Shown here piece after piece: positions 55,784 to 64,000 of a DNA stretch of 64,000 bases. Location of the stretch: positions 186,001-250,000 of the forward strand of contig NZ_JARVKW010000006.1 of the NCBI RefSeq assembly GCF_029813775.1, read 5' to 3'. A program made the translations under genes and the position numbers. Position 1 is the first letter of the stretch, and each line of letters starts with the position of its first letter. This stretch comes from Streptomyces sp. DH24 (GTDB lineage: Bacteria; Actinomycetota; Actinomycetes; Streptomycetales; Streptomycetaceae). The notes under the pieces were generated by a model that was not told the origin of the DNA, did not search any database, and worked only from the letters and a program-made list of their open reading frames with translations.

Positions 55784-56816
55784 GCCGATCCTCGAGGTGA
55801 GCGGGCTCGTCAAGCACTACCCGCTCACCCGGGGCATCCTGTTCAAGAAGCAGGTCGGCGCGGTGAAGGCCGTCGACGGCGTCGACTTCGCGCTCGCCCG
55901 GGGCGAGACCCTCGGCATCGTGGGCGAGTCCGGCTGCGGCAAGTCGACGGTCGCGAAGATGCTGGTCAACCTGGAGCGGCCGACGGCCGGTTCGATCCGG
56001 TACAAGGGCGAGGACATCACCCGGCTGTCCGGGCGCGCCCTGAAAGCGGTCCGCCGCAACATCCAGATGGTGTTCCAGGACCCGTACACCTCGCTCAACC
56101 CCCGCATGACCGTGGGCGACATCATCGGGGAGCCCTTCGACATCCACCCCGAGGTGGCCCCGAAGGGCGACCGCCGCAAGCGCGTCCAGGAGCTGCTGGA
56201 CGTCGTCGGTCTGAACCCGGAGTACATCAACCGCTACCCCCACCAGTTCTCCGGCGGCCAGCGCCAGCGCATCGGCATCGCGCGGGGGCTGGCGCTGCGG
56301 CCCGAGGTGATCGTCGCCGACGAGCCGGTCTCCGCCCTGGACGTGTCCGTGCAGGCCCAGGTCATCAACCTGATGGAGCGTCTGCAGGACGAGTTCGACC
56401 TGTCCTACATCTTCATCGCGCACGACCTGTCGATCGTCCGGCACATCTCGGACCGGGTCGGCGTGATGTACCTCGGGCGCATCGTGGAGACCGGCCGGGA
56501 CGCCGAGATCTACGACCACCCGACCCACCCCTACACCCAGGCGCTGCTGTCGGCCGTGCCCGTGCCCGATCCGGAGGCCCGCGAGCACCGGGAACGGATC
56601 ATCCTCTTCGGCGACGTCCCCTCCCCGACGAACATCCCGTCCGGCTGCCGGTTCCGCACCCGCTGCTGGAAGGCGCGGGAGCGCTGCGCGGTGGAGGTGC
56701 CGGCGCTCGCGGTCCCCGAGGAGTTCCGGCGCGCGGGCGGACCCGCGGCCCACGACTCGGCCTGCCACTTCGCGGAGGAGAAGCGGGTGGTGCCCCCGGA
56801 GCCGACGGGCGCATAA
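55776..56816 (+). CDS. Peptide ABC transporter ATP-binding protein (OppF/DppF type), transporter 2
   Basis: 346 residues with [22 protein letters not shown] and [14 protein letters not shown]. Very close to the transporter 1 copy through the core, without its acidic N-terminal extension. Last gene of operon 2. Confidence 0.93.
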
Positions 56817-56924
56817 CCGCACATACAGGCACGAACGTCGTTAACACACAGGCAACTTGGCCGACCCGGTCCCGATATACGGACGCGGCACGCTGAACAG
56901 CGTACGGCCGTGCGGGTGCCGTAA

Positions 56925-56958
56925 ACGGGCCGGGGCGCGCCATGTCGCCCCGGCCCGT
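56925..56958 (+). terminator. Terminator-like hairpin ending transporter operon 2
   Basis: Perfect 13-base stem (ACGGGCCGGGGCG/CGCCCCGGCCCGT) with an 8-base loop, about 110 bases after the stop. It may serve both operon 2 and the convergent S9 peptidase gene. The remaining ~250 bases of this interval show no gene. Confidence 0.8.
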
Positions 56959-57104
56959 TGCCGTGCGCGGCGGGTCGGCCGGCGGCGCGATCGCGGGGTG
57001 CGGCCCGAGCGCGGGCCGGCGTGCCGCCGGAGCGGCACGGGTGGACGCGGCACCACCCCGTCGGCGCCGGGTCGCGCCGGTGCCCCGACGGGCCCGCCGA
57101 CGCC

Positions 57105-59222
57105 CTACGCCATCCCCAGCGACCGCTTCAGGAAGTCCACCTGAAGCAGCAGCAGGTTCTCCGCGACCTGTTCCTGCGGGGTCATGTGCGTCACGCCGGA
57201 CAGCGGCAGCACCTCGTGCGGGCGGCCGGCGGCCAGCAGGGCCGAGGACAGCCGCAGCGCGTGCGCGACGACCACGTTGTCGTCGGCGAGGCCGTGCACG
57301 ATCATCAGCGGCCGGTGCGGCTCGGCGGGGGAGGACAGCCCCTCGTCGGTCACCAGGGAGCTTTTCGCGTACGTCTCCGGGTCCGCCGCCGGGTCGCCCA
57401 GGTACCGCTCCGTGTAGTGCGTGTCGTACAGCCGCCAGTCCGTGACCGGCGCGCCCGCGATGCCCGCGTGGAAGACGTCCGGGCGGCGCAGCACCGCCAG
57501 CGCGGCCAGCCAGCCGCCGTAGGACCAGCCGCGGATCGCCACCCGGGACAGGTCGAGCGGGTGGCTCCCGGCGAGCGCGTGCAGGGCCTCCACCTGGTCG
57601 TCGAGGGAGACGGTGAAGTCGCCGTGGACGGCCTTCTCCCAGGCGGGGGAGCGGCCCGGGGTGCCGCGCCCGTCGGCGACGACCACCGCGAAGCCCTGGT
57701 CGGCGAACCACTGCGAGGTCAGGTGCGCGTTGTGCGCGGCGACCACCCGCGGACCGTGCGGACCACCGTAGGGATCCATCAGAACCGGCAGGGGGGTGTC
57801 ACCGTCGTAGTCCCGAGGCATAAGCAGGGCGCATGGGATACGCCGTGCGCCCCCCTGAGTGAGCAGCAGGCGCGGCGACATCCCGGGGTCCTCCGCGTAC
57901 GAGGCGATGTCCGCTGCCTGCTTGCCGTACCGCAGCACCCGGACCCGCGCACCCGGCCGGTCCGGCGCCGCCGACACCAGCACGGTCACGTCCCCGGAGC
58001 GCACCGCCGCGTGCACGCCCGGCTCCTGCGACAGGCGCTCCACGCCCAGCTCGTTCACCCGGTACACGTGCACCTCACCGGTTTCCGGCTCGGCCGCCTC
58101 CTCGCCCGCCGACGCCTGGACCAGCACGTCGTCGGCGGTGACGTCCAGCACCGCGCGGACGTGCAACTGTGGTCCGGTCAGCGGCCGTTCACCCACCGCG
58201 AGCACGCGTGCGCCACCCTCGTCGGCGATCCGCACGAGCTGTCCGGAAGGGCTCCAGCACGGCACCCCGGCGAAAAGTTCCAGCCAAGTTGGATCTTCGT
58301 CCGCGTGCACCATCCGGGTCGTCCCGGACTCGGTGTCCACGGCCAGGAACAGCTGGCTGCGCTGGTCGCGAGCCTGCACGAGGAGCAGTGGCGCACCCGC
58401 CGCTGACCAGTGCACACGCGCCAGATACGGGTAGCGCGCCCGGTCCCAGGAGACCTCCGTGCGCGCTCCGTCCAGGCCGATCAGGAACAGCCGTACGTCC
58501 GCGTTGGCGGTGCCGGCCGCCGGGTACGGGACGTGTTGTGGCTCACGTTCCGGATGAGCCGGGTCGGAGATCCACCAGCGCCGTACCGGAGTGTCGTCCA
58601 CGCGCGCCACGAGCAGCCGGTCGGACTCCGGCGACCACCAGAAACCCCGCGAACGCCCCATCTCCTCGGCCGCGACGAACTCCGCGAGACCGTACGTGAC
58701 ACCGTCACCGTCCGGCTCCGCCAGCGCCCGGTCCGCCCCGCCCTCGGCCTCCACCACCCGAAGCGCGCCCCGCGCGGCATACGCGACGTGCCGTCCGTCG
58801 GGGGAAGGGCGCGGGTCGATCACCGGTCCGGGAACGCGCAGTTCACGAGCCGTGCCGACGCGCAGCTCCGCCGTGAAAAGCCGCCCTGACAAGGCGAAGG
58901 ACGCCAACTCCACGGCCGCGTCGGTGGCGTAGCCGACGATGCCGGCACCGCCCTCACGGCTGCGCTCGCGCCGGGCCCGCTCCTCGGGCGAGAGGTTCTC
59001 CGAGGCGCCGCCCAGCAGTGCCCGCGGGTCGGCCGCGACGCGCTCGGCGCCGTCCAGGACGTCGAGCACCCACAGCGAACTCGCCCTGTCCGTACCGGAA
59101 CCGGAGCGCAGGAACACGACACGTTCACCGTCGGGCGCCACGGTGAACGAACGCGGCGCGCCGAGCGTGAACCGCTGGGTGCGCGCGTGCCGCCTGGGGA
59201 AGGAGTCAGCCTCGGTCGTCAT
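57105..59222 (-). CDS. Prolyl oligopeptidase-family (S9/DPP IV-like) peptidase
   Basis: 705 residues. The N-terminal ~430 residues form a beta-propeller with a DPP IV-type glutamate motif (FVAAEEMGRSRGFWWSP). The C-terminal hydrolase has nucleophile GWSYGGWLAA, Asp in HGLADDNVV and His in SGVTHMT. No signal peptide was seen, so probably cytoplasmic. It may trim peptides, including those imported by the two neighbouring peptide transporters (inference). The start at 59222 (MTTEADSFPRRH) was preferred over the longer frame. Confidence 0.9.
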   Translation of the reverse strand: MTTEADSFPRRHARTQRFTLGAPRSFTVAPDGERVVFLRSGSGTDRASSLWVLDVLDGAERVAADPRALLGGASENLSPEERARRERSREGGAGIVGYATDAAVELASFALSGRLFTAELRVGTARELRVPGPVIDPRPSPDGRHVAYAARGALRVVEAEGGADRALAEPDGDGVTYGLAEFVAAEEMGRSRGFWWSPESDRLLVARVDDTPVRRWWISDPAHPEREPQHVPYPAAGTANADVRLFLIGLDGARTEVSWDRARYPYLARVHWSAAGAPLLLVQARDQRSQLFLAVDTESGTTRMVHADEDPTWLELFAGVPCWSPSGQLVRIADEGGARVLAVGERPLTGPQLHVRAVLDVTADDVLVQASAGEEAAEPETGEVHVYRVNELGVERLSQEPGVHAAVRSGDVTVLVSAAPDRPGARVRVLRYGKQAADIASYAEDPGMSPRLLLTQGGARRIPCALLMPRDYDGDTPLPVLMDPYGGPHGPRVVAAHNAHLTSQWFADQGFAVVVADGRGTPGRSPAWEKAVHGDFTVSLDDQVEALHALAGSHPLDLSRVAIRGWSYGGWLAALAVLRRPDVFHAGIAGAPVTDWRLYDTHYTERYLGDPAADPETYAKSSLVTDEGLSSPAEPHRPLMIVHGLADDNVVVAHALRLSSALLAAGRPHEVLPLSGVTHMTPQEQVAENLLLLQVDFLKRSLGMA

Positions 59223-59378
59223 GCCCCGACCATATTGGCCATGCGCCCCCTTGTGTTGCCGTGCGCCGATCGATGCACACGTACGGATAGTTATGATCAG
59301 TGGCGCACAGTGGGTAAGAACCTGCTTGTCCCACATATCAATCCCCCGCGTCCCCTGGGTCCTTGGAGGTGAGCCGCC

Positions 59379-59573
59379 GTGGCACTCTCGATTTCGGCGG
59401 TGGTGCTGCTGGCGATCATCGTCTTCTTGCTGATCAAGAAGTCAGGACTGAAGGGAGGTCACGCGGTCGTCTGCATGCTGCTCGGCTTCTATCTCGCCTC
59501 CTCGACCGTGGCGCCGACCATCAGCGACCTGACGACGAGCGTGGCGAGCATGATCGGCAGCATCAAGTTCTGA
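59379..59573 (+). CDS. Small conserved membrane protein (64 aa)
   Basis: A GTG start with GGAGG upstream. Two hydrophobic helices (about 3-20 and 29-45) are separated by KKSGLKGGH. The pattern is one I associate with a widely conserved streptomycete small membrane protein. Function unknown. mshB begins 30 bases after the stop. Confidence 0.75.
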   Translation: MALSISAVVLLAIIVFLLIKKSGLKGGHAVVCMLLGFYLASSTVAPTISDLTTSVASMIGSIKF

Positions 59574-59603
59574 CCGGGACCCCCGCCTCGTAGGGTGGGA
59601 CCC

Positions 59604-60467
59604 ATGACGCAACTGCCAGCCCGGCGTCTGCTGCTGGTGCACGCGCACCCGGACGACGAGTCGATCAACAACGGCGCGACCATGGCCAGGTACGCGGCCG
59701 AGGGTGCCCATGTGACCCTGGTCACCTGCACCCTCGGCGAGCGCGGTGAGGTCATCCCGCCCGAGCTCGCGCACCTGACCGGCCCCGCCCTCGGCGAGCA
59801 CCGGCACCGCGAGCTCACCGAGGCGATGCGCGCCCTCGGCGTGCGGGACTTCCGCCAGCTCGGCGGCCCCGGCCGCTACCGCGACTCCGGGATGATGGGC
59901 CTGCCCGACAACGACGACCCCGACTGCTTCTGGCAGGCGGACGTCGACGAGGCCGCCGCCCATCTCCTGGAGGTGATCCGCGAGGTGCGCCCCCAGGTTC
60001 TCGTCACCTACGACCCGGACGGCGGCTACGGCCACCCCGACCACATCCAGGCCCACCGCGTCGCCATGCGCGCCGCGGAACTCGCCGAGGACGCCGGCAC
60101 GCCCATCGCCAAGATCTACTGGAACCGCGTGCCCCGCACCGTCGGAGAGGCCGCCTTCGCCCGGCTCGGCGACGACCTGCCCGGCCTGCCCGGGGGCAAG
60201 GCCGGCGCCCTCGACGACGTCCCGGGCGTCGTCGGCGACGACCTGATCACCGCCGAGATCGACGGCACCGCCCACGCCGCCGCCACGGCCGCCGCGATGC
60301 GCGCCCACGCCACCCAGATCGAGGTGGCCGAGCCCTACTTCGCGCTCTCCAACGGACTCGCCCAGCCGCTGTTCACCACCGAGTACTACGAACTGGTGCG
60401 GGGCGAGCGCGCCGCCGGGCTGCGGGAGACCGACCTGTTCGCCGGCACCGGGGAGGCGGCGGCATGA
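59604..60467 (+). CDS. mshB: Mycothiol biosynthesis deacetylase MshB
   Basis: 287 residues with the metal-binding AHPDDE (His15, Asp18) and HPDH (His147) of the LmbE/PIG-L fold, matching the spacing of mycobacterial MshB. It deacetylates GlcNAc-Ins to GlcN-Ins in mycothiol synthesis. Closely related Mca hydrolyses mycothiol conjugates. The sequence [22 protein letters not shown] fits either, but length and the C-terminus favour MshB. The stop overlaps the next start (ATGA). Confidence 0.88.
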   Translation: MTQLPARRLLLVHAHPDDESINNGATMARYAAEGAHVTLVTCTLGERGEVIPPELAHLTGPALGEHRHRELTEAMRALGVRDFRQLGGPGRYRDSGMMGLPDNDDPDCFWQADVDEAAAHLLEVIREVRPQVLVTYDPDGGYGHPDHIQAHRVAMRAAELAEDAGTPIAKIYWNRVPRTVGEAAFARLGDDLPGLPGGKAGALDDVPGVVGDDLITAEIDGTAHAAATAAAMRAHATQIEVAEPYFALSNGLAQPLFTTEYYELVRGERAAGLRETDLFAGTGEAAA

Positions 60468-60874
60468 GCGACCGCACTCCGGCGATGGCCCGGCCGCTGC
60501 GCCCGCCGGCCGCCGGACGGGCCTTCGCCTACCTCCTCCTCTTCCTGCTGGGCGGCGTCGTCGCCGTGGCCGGGGCGCTGGTGCAGCCCGCGTGGTTCCC
60601 GGGCGGGCTGCTGCTCGCGCTGGCCGCCGAGGCCGGGCTCTGCCTGGGTGCCGCGCGCGCCCTCGGCAGCCGGGGCGGGGCCGCCGCCCCCGCCGGCGGC
60701 TGGATGCTCACCGTCATCCTGCTCACGGCCAGCCGCCCCGAGGGCGACTTCATGTTCGGCGCGGGCAGCGGTGCGTATCTCTTCCTGCTCGGCGGCATGG
60801 CCGTCGCTGTGATGTGTGCCACGCTCGCGCCCGTGCGGCAACCCGACGGGGCTCCCGCCCGACTTGGGAAGTGA
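60464..60874 (+). CDS. Small integral membrane protein (DUF6113-like)
   Basis: 136 residues with about four membrane helices (near 22-42, 45-65, 80-88, 103-122) and a [19 protein letters not shown] segment. Translationally coupled to mshB by a 4-base overlap, a pairing I recall in other Streptomyces. Function unknown. Confidence 0.75.
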   Translation: MSDRTPAMARPLRPPAAGRAFAYLLLFLLGGVVAVAGALVQPAWFPGGLLLALAAEAGLCLGAARALGSRGGAAAPAGGWMLTVILLTASRPEGDFMFGAGSGAYLFLLGGMAVAVMCATLAPVRQPDGAPARLGK

Positions 60875-60978
60875 CGTACCACTTCGCCGTGACACGCGCG
60901 TGGGCATCCGGTGTGGGTTTCCCCAGCGGTCATGGGATACGGGCCAGAAGTGGCCAGTATGGTGGTGCGCGCCGCCGA

Positions 60979-61018
60979 GCTTCCCCCGAGCTCCCGAGTC
61001 CGCTCGGGCAGGGGGAGC
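60979..61018. other. Two-part hairpin upstream of the PG-binding-type gene
   Basis: An inner CCCGAG/CTCGGG stem with TCCG loop and an outer CCCCC/GGGGG stem. It lies between the DUF6113-like gene and the TTG start at 61072 and could be a terminator for the mshB operon or a leader structure. Confidence 0.45.
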
Positions 61019-61071
61019 CCCCCAGCGTGAGGTGACGTGACGGGCGGCGGAGCCAACCGGGAGAACCTGCC

Positions 61072-63252
61072 TTGAGTCGTGAAACTGACAGTCCGTCCAC
61101 CGGGCCCAACGGGCGCGGCGGAGCCGCATACCCCTCGGGCACCCCGCCGTACGGCACCCCGACGGGGGCCGACGGCGGTGCGGAGGCGGGCCGTTCGGCC
61201 ACGCAGCCGGAAGAGCGCAAGACCGAGACCCAGCTGACGACCCGGGTCCGGATCAACATCCCCGGGTCCCGGCCGATTCCGCCGGTCGTCGTGCGCAAGC
61301 CCGTCGGGGACTCCGACGGCGGCAGGGCCGACCAGGACGCCGAGTCCGCGCCCGCCCCCGCCTCCGGTCCGGCCGCTTCCGCGGCGCCTCCCGCCGCGCC
61401 CGGCCCGCAGGCCGAGGAGAAGACCAGCGACTGGTTCGCGCCCCGCAAGTCCGTGTCCCCCAAGGGTGGTCAGGGCGCAGGCGCCGCCAACGGCGCGGGC
61501 CGGCCCGGCGGTTCGGCCGCCCCGGCCGGTCCGGGTCCGGCGGCGGCCGGTTCCGGTGCGTCCGGCGCGGGTGCGGCACGGCCCGGTGGCGCGGCCGGCT
61601 CCATGAACGCGCCGGGCGGCGCCCGGCCCGGCGGGGCGAACGGCGCCGGGAGGTCGGGTGCGACCGGCGGACCCGTGGCGCCCGGACACGGCGGCGGCAC
61701 CGGCTCCTTCGACGTGACCGAGGCGCTGGCCGCGGGCCCGCTCGGCGGTGGCCCCCGTCCGGGCCCGGACGCCGACGCAGGCCGCGACGGCCTGCCGTAC
61801 TTCGCGGACGGCGGGCACGGCGAGCAGACCGGCCGGCAGCCCCGCGTCGACCAGAACGGCCGGCCGGTCCACGGCGGGCCCCACGACTTCACCGACCCCG
61901 GTCCTGCCGGACCCACCGGCGGCCCGGTCACCGGCGGCAGCGCGCTGACGCCGCCGCTCGGCACGGGTCCGGGCGGCCTCGGTGGCCCCGGTCTGATCGG
62001 CGGCCCCGGCGGCCCCGCGGGTCCCGGCGCGGCGCCCGGCTCCGGTCACGGCCCCGGTGGCGGGCTCAGCGACGACACCGCGATCCTCACCCCGCAGAAG
62101 CCGGCCCCCGAACCGGACGGCCACGGCTACGGTCACCCCGGTGACAACGTCTCCGGACACACCCTGACCAGCGGCATCCCGGTCGTCCCGACCGACCGCA
62201 ACGCGCCCTACGGATCGGACGTGCCCTCCGACGGTCCGCTGCGGCACACGCCCCCGAAGCTGCCCGACCCGGTCCCGCCGCCGTCGGCGAGCTCGGCGAA
62301 GCCGCCGAAGAAGGGCCGCAACAAGCTCGTGCTGCTGTGCGGCGGCGTGGTCTTCCTCGCCGGTGTCGCCTACGGCGCCGGCCTGCTGATGAACCACTCG
62401 GACGTGCCCAAGGGCACCACCGTGCTCGGCGTCGACATCGGCGGCGGCACCCGGGACGACGCCGTGGAGAAGCTCGACGCGGCCTTCGAGGACCGGGTGG
62501 CCAAGCCGCTGAAGCTGACGGTGAGCGGCAGGACCGTGGAGCTCACGCCGGACCAGGCCGGGCTCCAGTTCGACATGCAGGCCACGGTCGCCGAGGCGGC
62601 CAAGAGCGACTACAACCCGGTCTCCGTGATCGGCTCCCTGTTCGGCAACCACCGGGTCGTCGAGCCGGTCATGCCGGTCGACGAGGAGAAGCTGCACGCC
62701 GCCCTGCAGGACGCGGCCGGCGGGTCCGGTTCCGTGACCGAGGGCACGATCAGGTTCGAGTCGGGCCGGGCCGTGCCCGTGTATCCCAAGGCGGGCAAGG
62801 GCATCCACGTCGCCAGGGCCGCCGGTGTGGTGGAGCAGGCCTACCGCGGCCAGGTCGAGACCGGCGCCTTCTCGCCGGTGAACGTGCCGACGAGCATCCA
62901 GCAGCCCAAGGTCTCCAAGGCCGAGGTCGACCGGATGATGAAGGAGTTCGCCGAACCGGCGATGTCGGCCAACGTGACCGTGCAGACCGACGCGGCGCAC
63001 TCGGTCCCGATGAGCCCGCAGAAGTCCCTGTGGAAGTTCCTCAGGGTCGAGGCCGTCAACGGCAAGCTGGTCGACAAGCCCGACCTGGCCGCCCTGAAGA
63101 ACCTCTACGGCCAGGCGTTCGACGACGTGCGCATCACCCGGGGCAACGGCGAGAAGACGCCGGTCACGCCGCAGGACGTCTACGTCGCCCTCCGCCAGGT
63201 ACTGACGAGCAGGACCGACCGCGTCGCCGTCATCGAGACCAACCCCAACTGA
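61072..63252 (+). CDS. Membrane protein with VanW/PG_binding_4-type extracellular domains
   Basis: 726 residues from a TTG start with GGGAG upstream (SRETDSPSTGPNGRGG). Residues 1-410 are low complexity, rich in Gly, Pro, Ala and Ser, presumably cytoplasmic and disordered. After KKGRNKLV a single membrane helix (about 422-442) leads to an extracellular part with two repeats of a putative peptidoglycan-binding domain (VLGVDIGGGTRDDAVEKL, AVPVYPKAGKGIHVARA, and VRITRGNG at the end). Such domains precede VanW or L,D-transpeptidase modules, but neither catalytic motif is seen here. Likely cell-wall associated. Confidence 0.75.
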   Translation: MSRETDSPSTGPNGRGGAAYPSGTPPYGTPTGADGGAEAGRSATQPEERKTETQLTTRVRINIPGSRPIPPVVVRKPVGDSDGGRADQDAESAPAPASGPAASAAPPAAPGPQAEEKTSDWFAPRKSVSPKGGQGAGAANGAGRPGGSAAPAGPGPAAAGSGASGAGAARPGGAAGSMNAPGGARPGGANGAGRSGATGGPVAPGHGGGTGSFDVTEALAAGPLGGGPRPGPDADAGRDGLPYFADGGHGEQTGRQPRVDQNGRPVHGGPHDFTDPGPAGPTGGPVTGGSALTPPLGTGPGGLGGPGLIGGPGGPAGPGAAPGSGHGPGGGLSDDTAILTPQKPAPEPDGHGYGHPGDNVSGHTLTSGIPVVPTDRNAPYGSDVPSDGPLRHTPPKLPDPVPPPSASSAKPPKKGRNKLVLLCGGVVFLAGVAYGAGLLMNHSDVPKGTTVLGVDIGGGTRDDAVEKLDAAFEDRVAKPLKLTVSGRTVELTPDQAGLQFDMQATVAEAAKSDYNPVSVIGSLFGNHRVVEPVMPVDEEKLHAALQDAAGGSGSVTEGTIRFESGRAVPVYPKAGKGIHVARAAGVVEQAYRGQVETGAFSPVNVPTSIQQPKVSKAEVDRMMKEFAEPAMSANVTVQTDAAHSVPMSPQKSLWKFLRVEAVNGKLVDKPDLAALKNLYGQAFDDVRITRGNGEKTPVTPQDVYVALRQVLTSRTDRVAVIETNPN

Positions 63253-63266
63253 CGCACCGATCGCCC

Positions 63267-63294
63267 AGGGCACCCGGCAACCGTCGGGTGCCCT
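63267..63294. terminator. Hairpin between convergent genes
   Basis: Ten-base stem AGGGCACCCG/CGGGTGCCCT with an 8-base loop, 15 bases after the stop of the 61072 gene, followed by GTGCTCTGTG. The stretch from there to 63504 shows no gene. Confidence 0.75.
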
Positions 63295-63504
63295 GTGCTC
63301 TGTGTATCTGTGCCCTTGTGCCCTGCACGGGGTGCGGCCGTGCCGGGTCCGCTGCCGTGGGGCGGAGGGCCCGGAGGCCTTGTCGGCGCGCGGCCGGCGA
63401 AGGGATGCGGTGCCGCCGTGTGCGGCCTACTCGGGTGCACCGCCGCCGCGCGGCCCGCTGGGCGGCGGGTCCGGACGGCGCGGGTCCGGACGGCGGCGCG
63501 CGCC

Positions 63505-64000
63505 TCAGTTCAGCTTGGCGCGGGCCACCCGCGCCTCCCCGCGCACCTTCTCGGCGGCGCCCTCGTCCACCGCCGCCACCAGATCCGCGTAGGCGTCCAG
63601 CTCCGCGGCGCCCGCGAGGAACTCGCCCCGCTGCACCAGCAGCAGCGCCCGCTCGTAGCGCAGCCGGGCCGGGTGCGCGGGCAGCAGCAGCGACAGCTCC
63701 AGCGCCCACAGCGACACGTCGGAGCGCTCCGGCCGCGCGGCGGCCCACGCGCGGATGTTGTTCAGGATCCGCAGCACGACCTCCAGCGGCCGCGCCGGTT
63801 CCAGCATCGACGGATCAAGCGGCGTCCCCGTCGACCCCACGACCAGCAGCTCGGCGTCCGGCCCGGTCAGCACCCGCCCGCCGTCGAACGGGTCCGCGAG
63901 CACCTGATCCTCCGCAGGCCCGAACCCGACGACGAAGTGCCCCGGCAGCGCGACCCCGTACACCGGCGCCCCCGCCCGCCTGGCCACCTCCAGCCACACC
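63505..64000 (-). CDS. SirB1-like (transglutaminase-like/TPR) protein, 5' end outside window
   Basis: 164 codons are visible and the frame is open at the right edge, so the N-terminal part is missing. The visible WLEVARRAGAPVYGVALPGHFVVG and VLADPFDGGRVLT match the transglutaminase-core-2 region of SirB1-family proteins, in which GHF contains the putative catalytic His. The C-terminal part, RPERSDVSLWALELSLLL and ARLRYERALLLVQRGE, is TPR-like. Function uncertain. Homologues are annotated as isomerase regulators or peptidase-fold proteins. Confidence 0.75.
   Translation of the reverse strand, partial: VWLEVARRAGAPVYGVALPGHFVVGFGPAEDQVLADPFDGGRVLTGPDAELLVVGSTGTPLDPSMLEPARPLEVVLRILNNIRAWAAARPERSDVSLWALELSLLLPAHPARLRYERALLLVQRGEFLAGAAELDAYADLVAAVDEGAAEKVRGEARVARAKLN

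Noticed and set aside
60529..63273. 914-residue minus-strand frame opposite the PG-binding-type gene
   Set aside because: It is low-complexity shadow. The plus strand has a membrane helix and recognisable extracellular domains.

Overview
The window is chromosomal DNA of a Streptomyces or a very close actinomycete. Third codon positions are almost all G or C, GTG starts are frequent, and the gene content is streptomycete: a SARP regulator, a PAS-GAF-SpoIIE phosphatase with a fused anti-sigma-type kinase domain, mycothiol biosynthesis, a secreted subtilisin, and BldK-type peptide transporters. No rRNA, tRNA, CRISPR array, insertion sequence or phage gene was seen.

Positions 1-18,000 are accessory in character. 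A minus-strand set (6939 to 578) encodes a STAND NTPase fused to a MinD/ParA-like ATPase, a caspase-like CHAT protease and an alpha/beta hydrolase. A small protein is encoded divergently at 7149. It shares the STAND protein's N-terminal helical domain and ends in an amyloid-signalling-like (RHIM/BASS-like) motif. This is the best candidate in the window for an undescribed system: an NLR-like regulated-death or anti-phage module. A SARP-STAND-TPR regulator, a TagF-like transferase with a small partner, a second STAND-TPR protein with a matching amyloid-like motif at its N-terminus, and a SNF2 helicase follow.

Positions 18,000-28,400 hold ordinary regulators and secreted or housekeeping genes: LysR regulator with divergent SDR, subtilisin-like protease, DUF4190-type membrane protein, GntR regulator, SPOR protein, NUDIX hydrolase, HATPase, and the PP2C phosphatase.

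Positions 28,400-34,600 are a conflict island. It has a large polymorphic toxin with an ESX/WXG-like N-terminus and a predicted PD-(D/E)XK nuclease tip, translationally coupled to an Imm49 immunity gene. Next to these lie an internally deleted second Imm49 copy and an unidentified gene fragment.

Positions 34,600-64,000 look like conserved core. They carry a GH18-like membrane-anchored protein, a three-subunit Sdh1-type succinate dehydrogenase, a family-5 binding lipoprotein, TypA/BipA, and two tandem complete oligopeptide ABC operons (each lipoprotein, two permeases, two ATPases). After these come an S9 peptidase, a small membrane protein, MshB, a DUF6113-like membrane protein, a VanW/PG-binding-type membrane protein, and a truncated SirB1-like gene at the right edge. 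From memory, the order lipoprotein-TypA-peptide transporters resembles the bldK neighbourhood of S. coelicolor. Strong hairpins mark most operon ends here.
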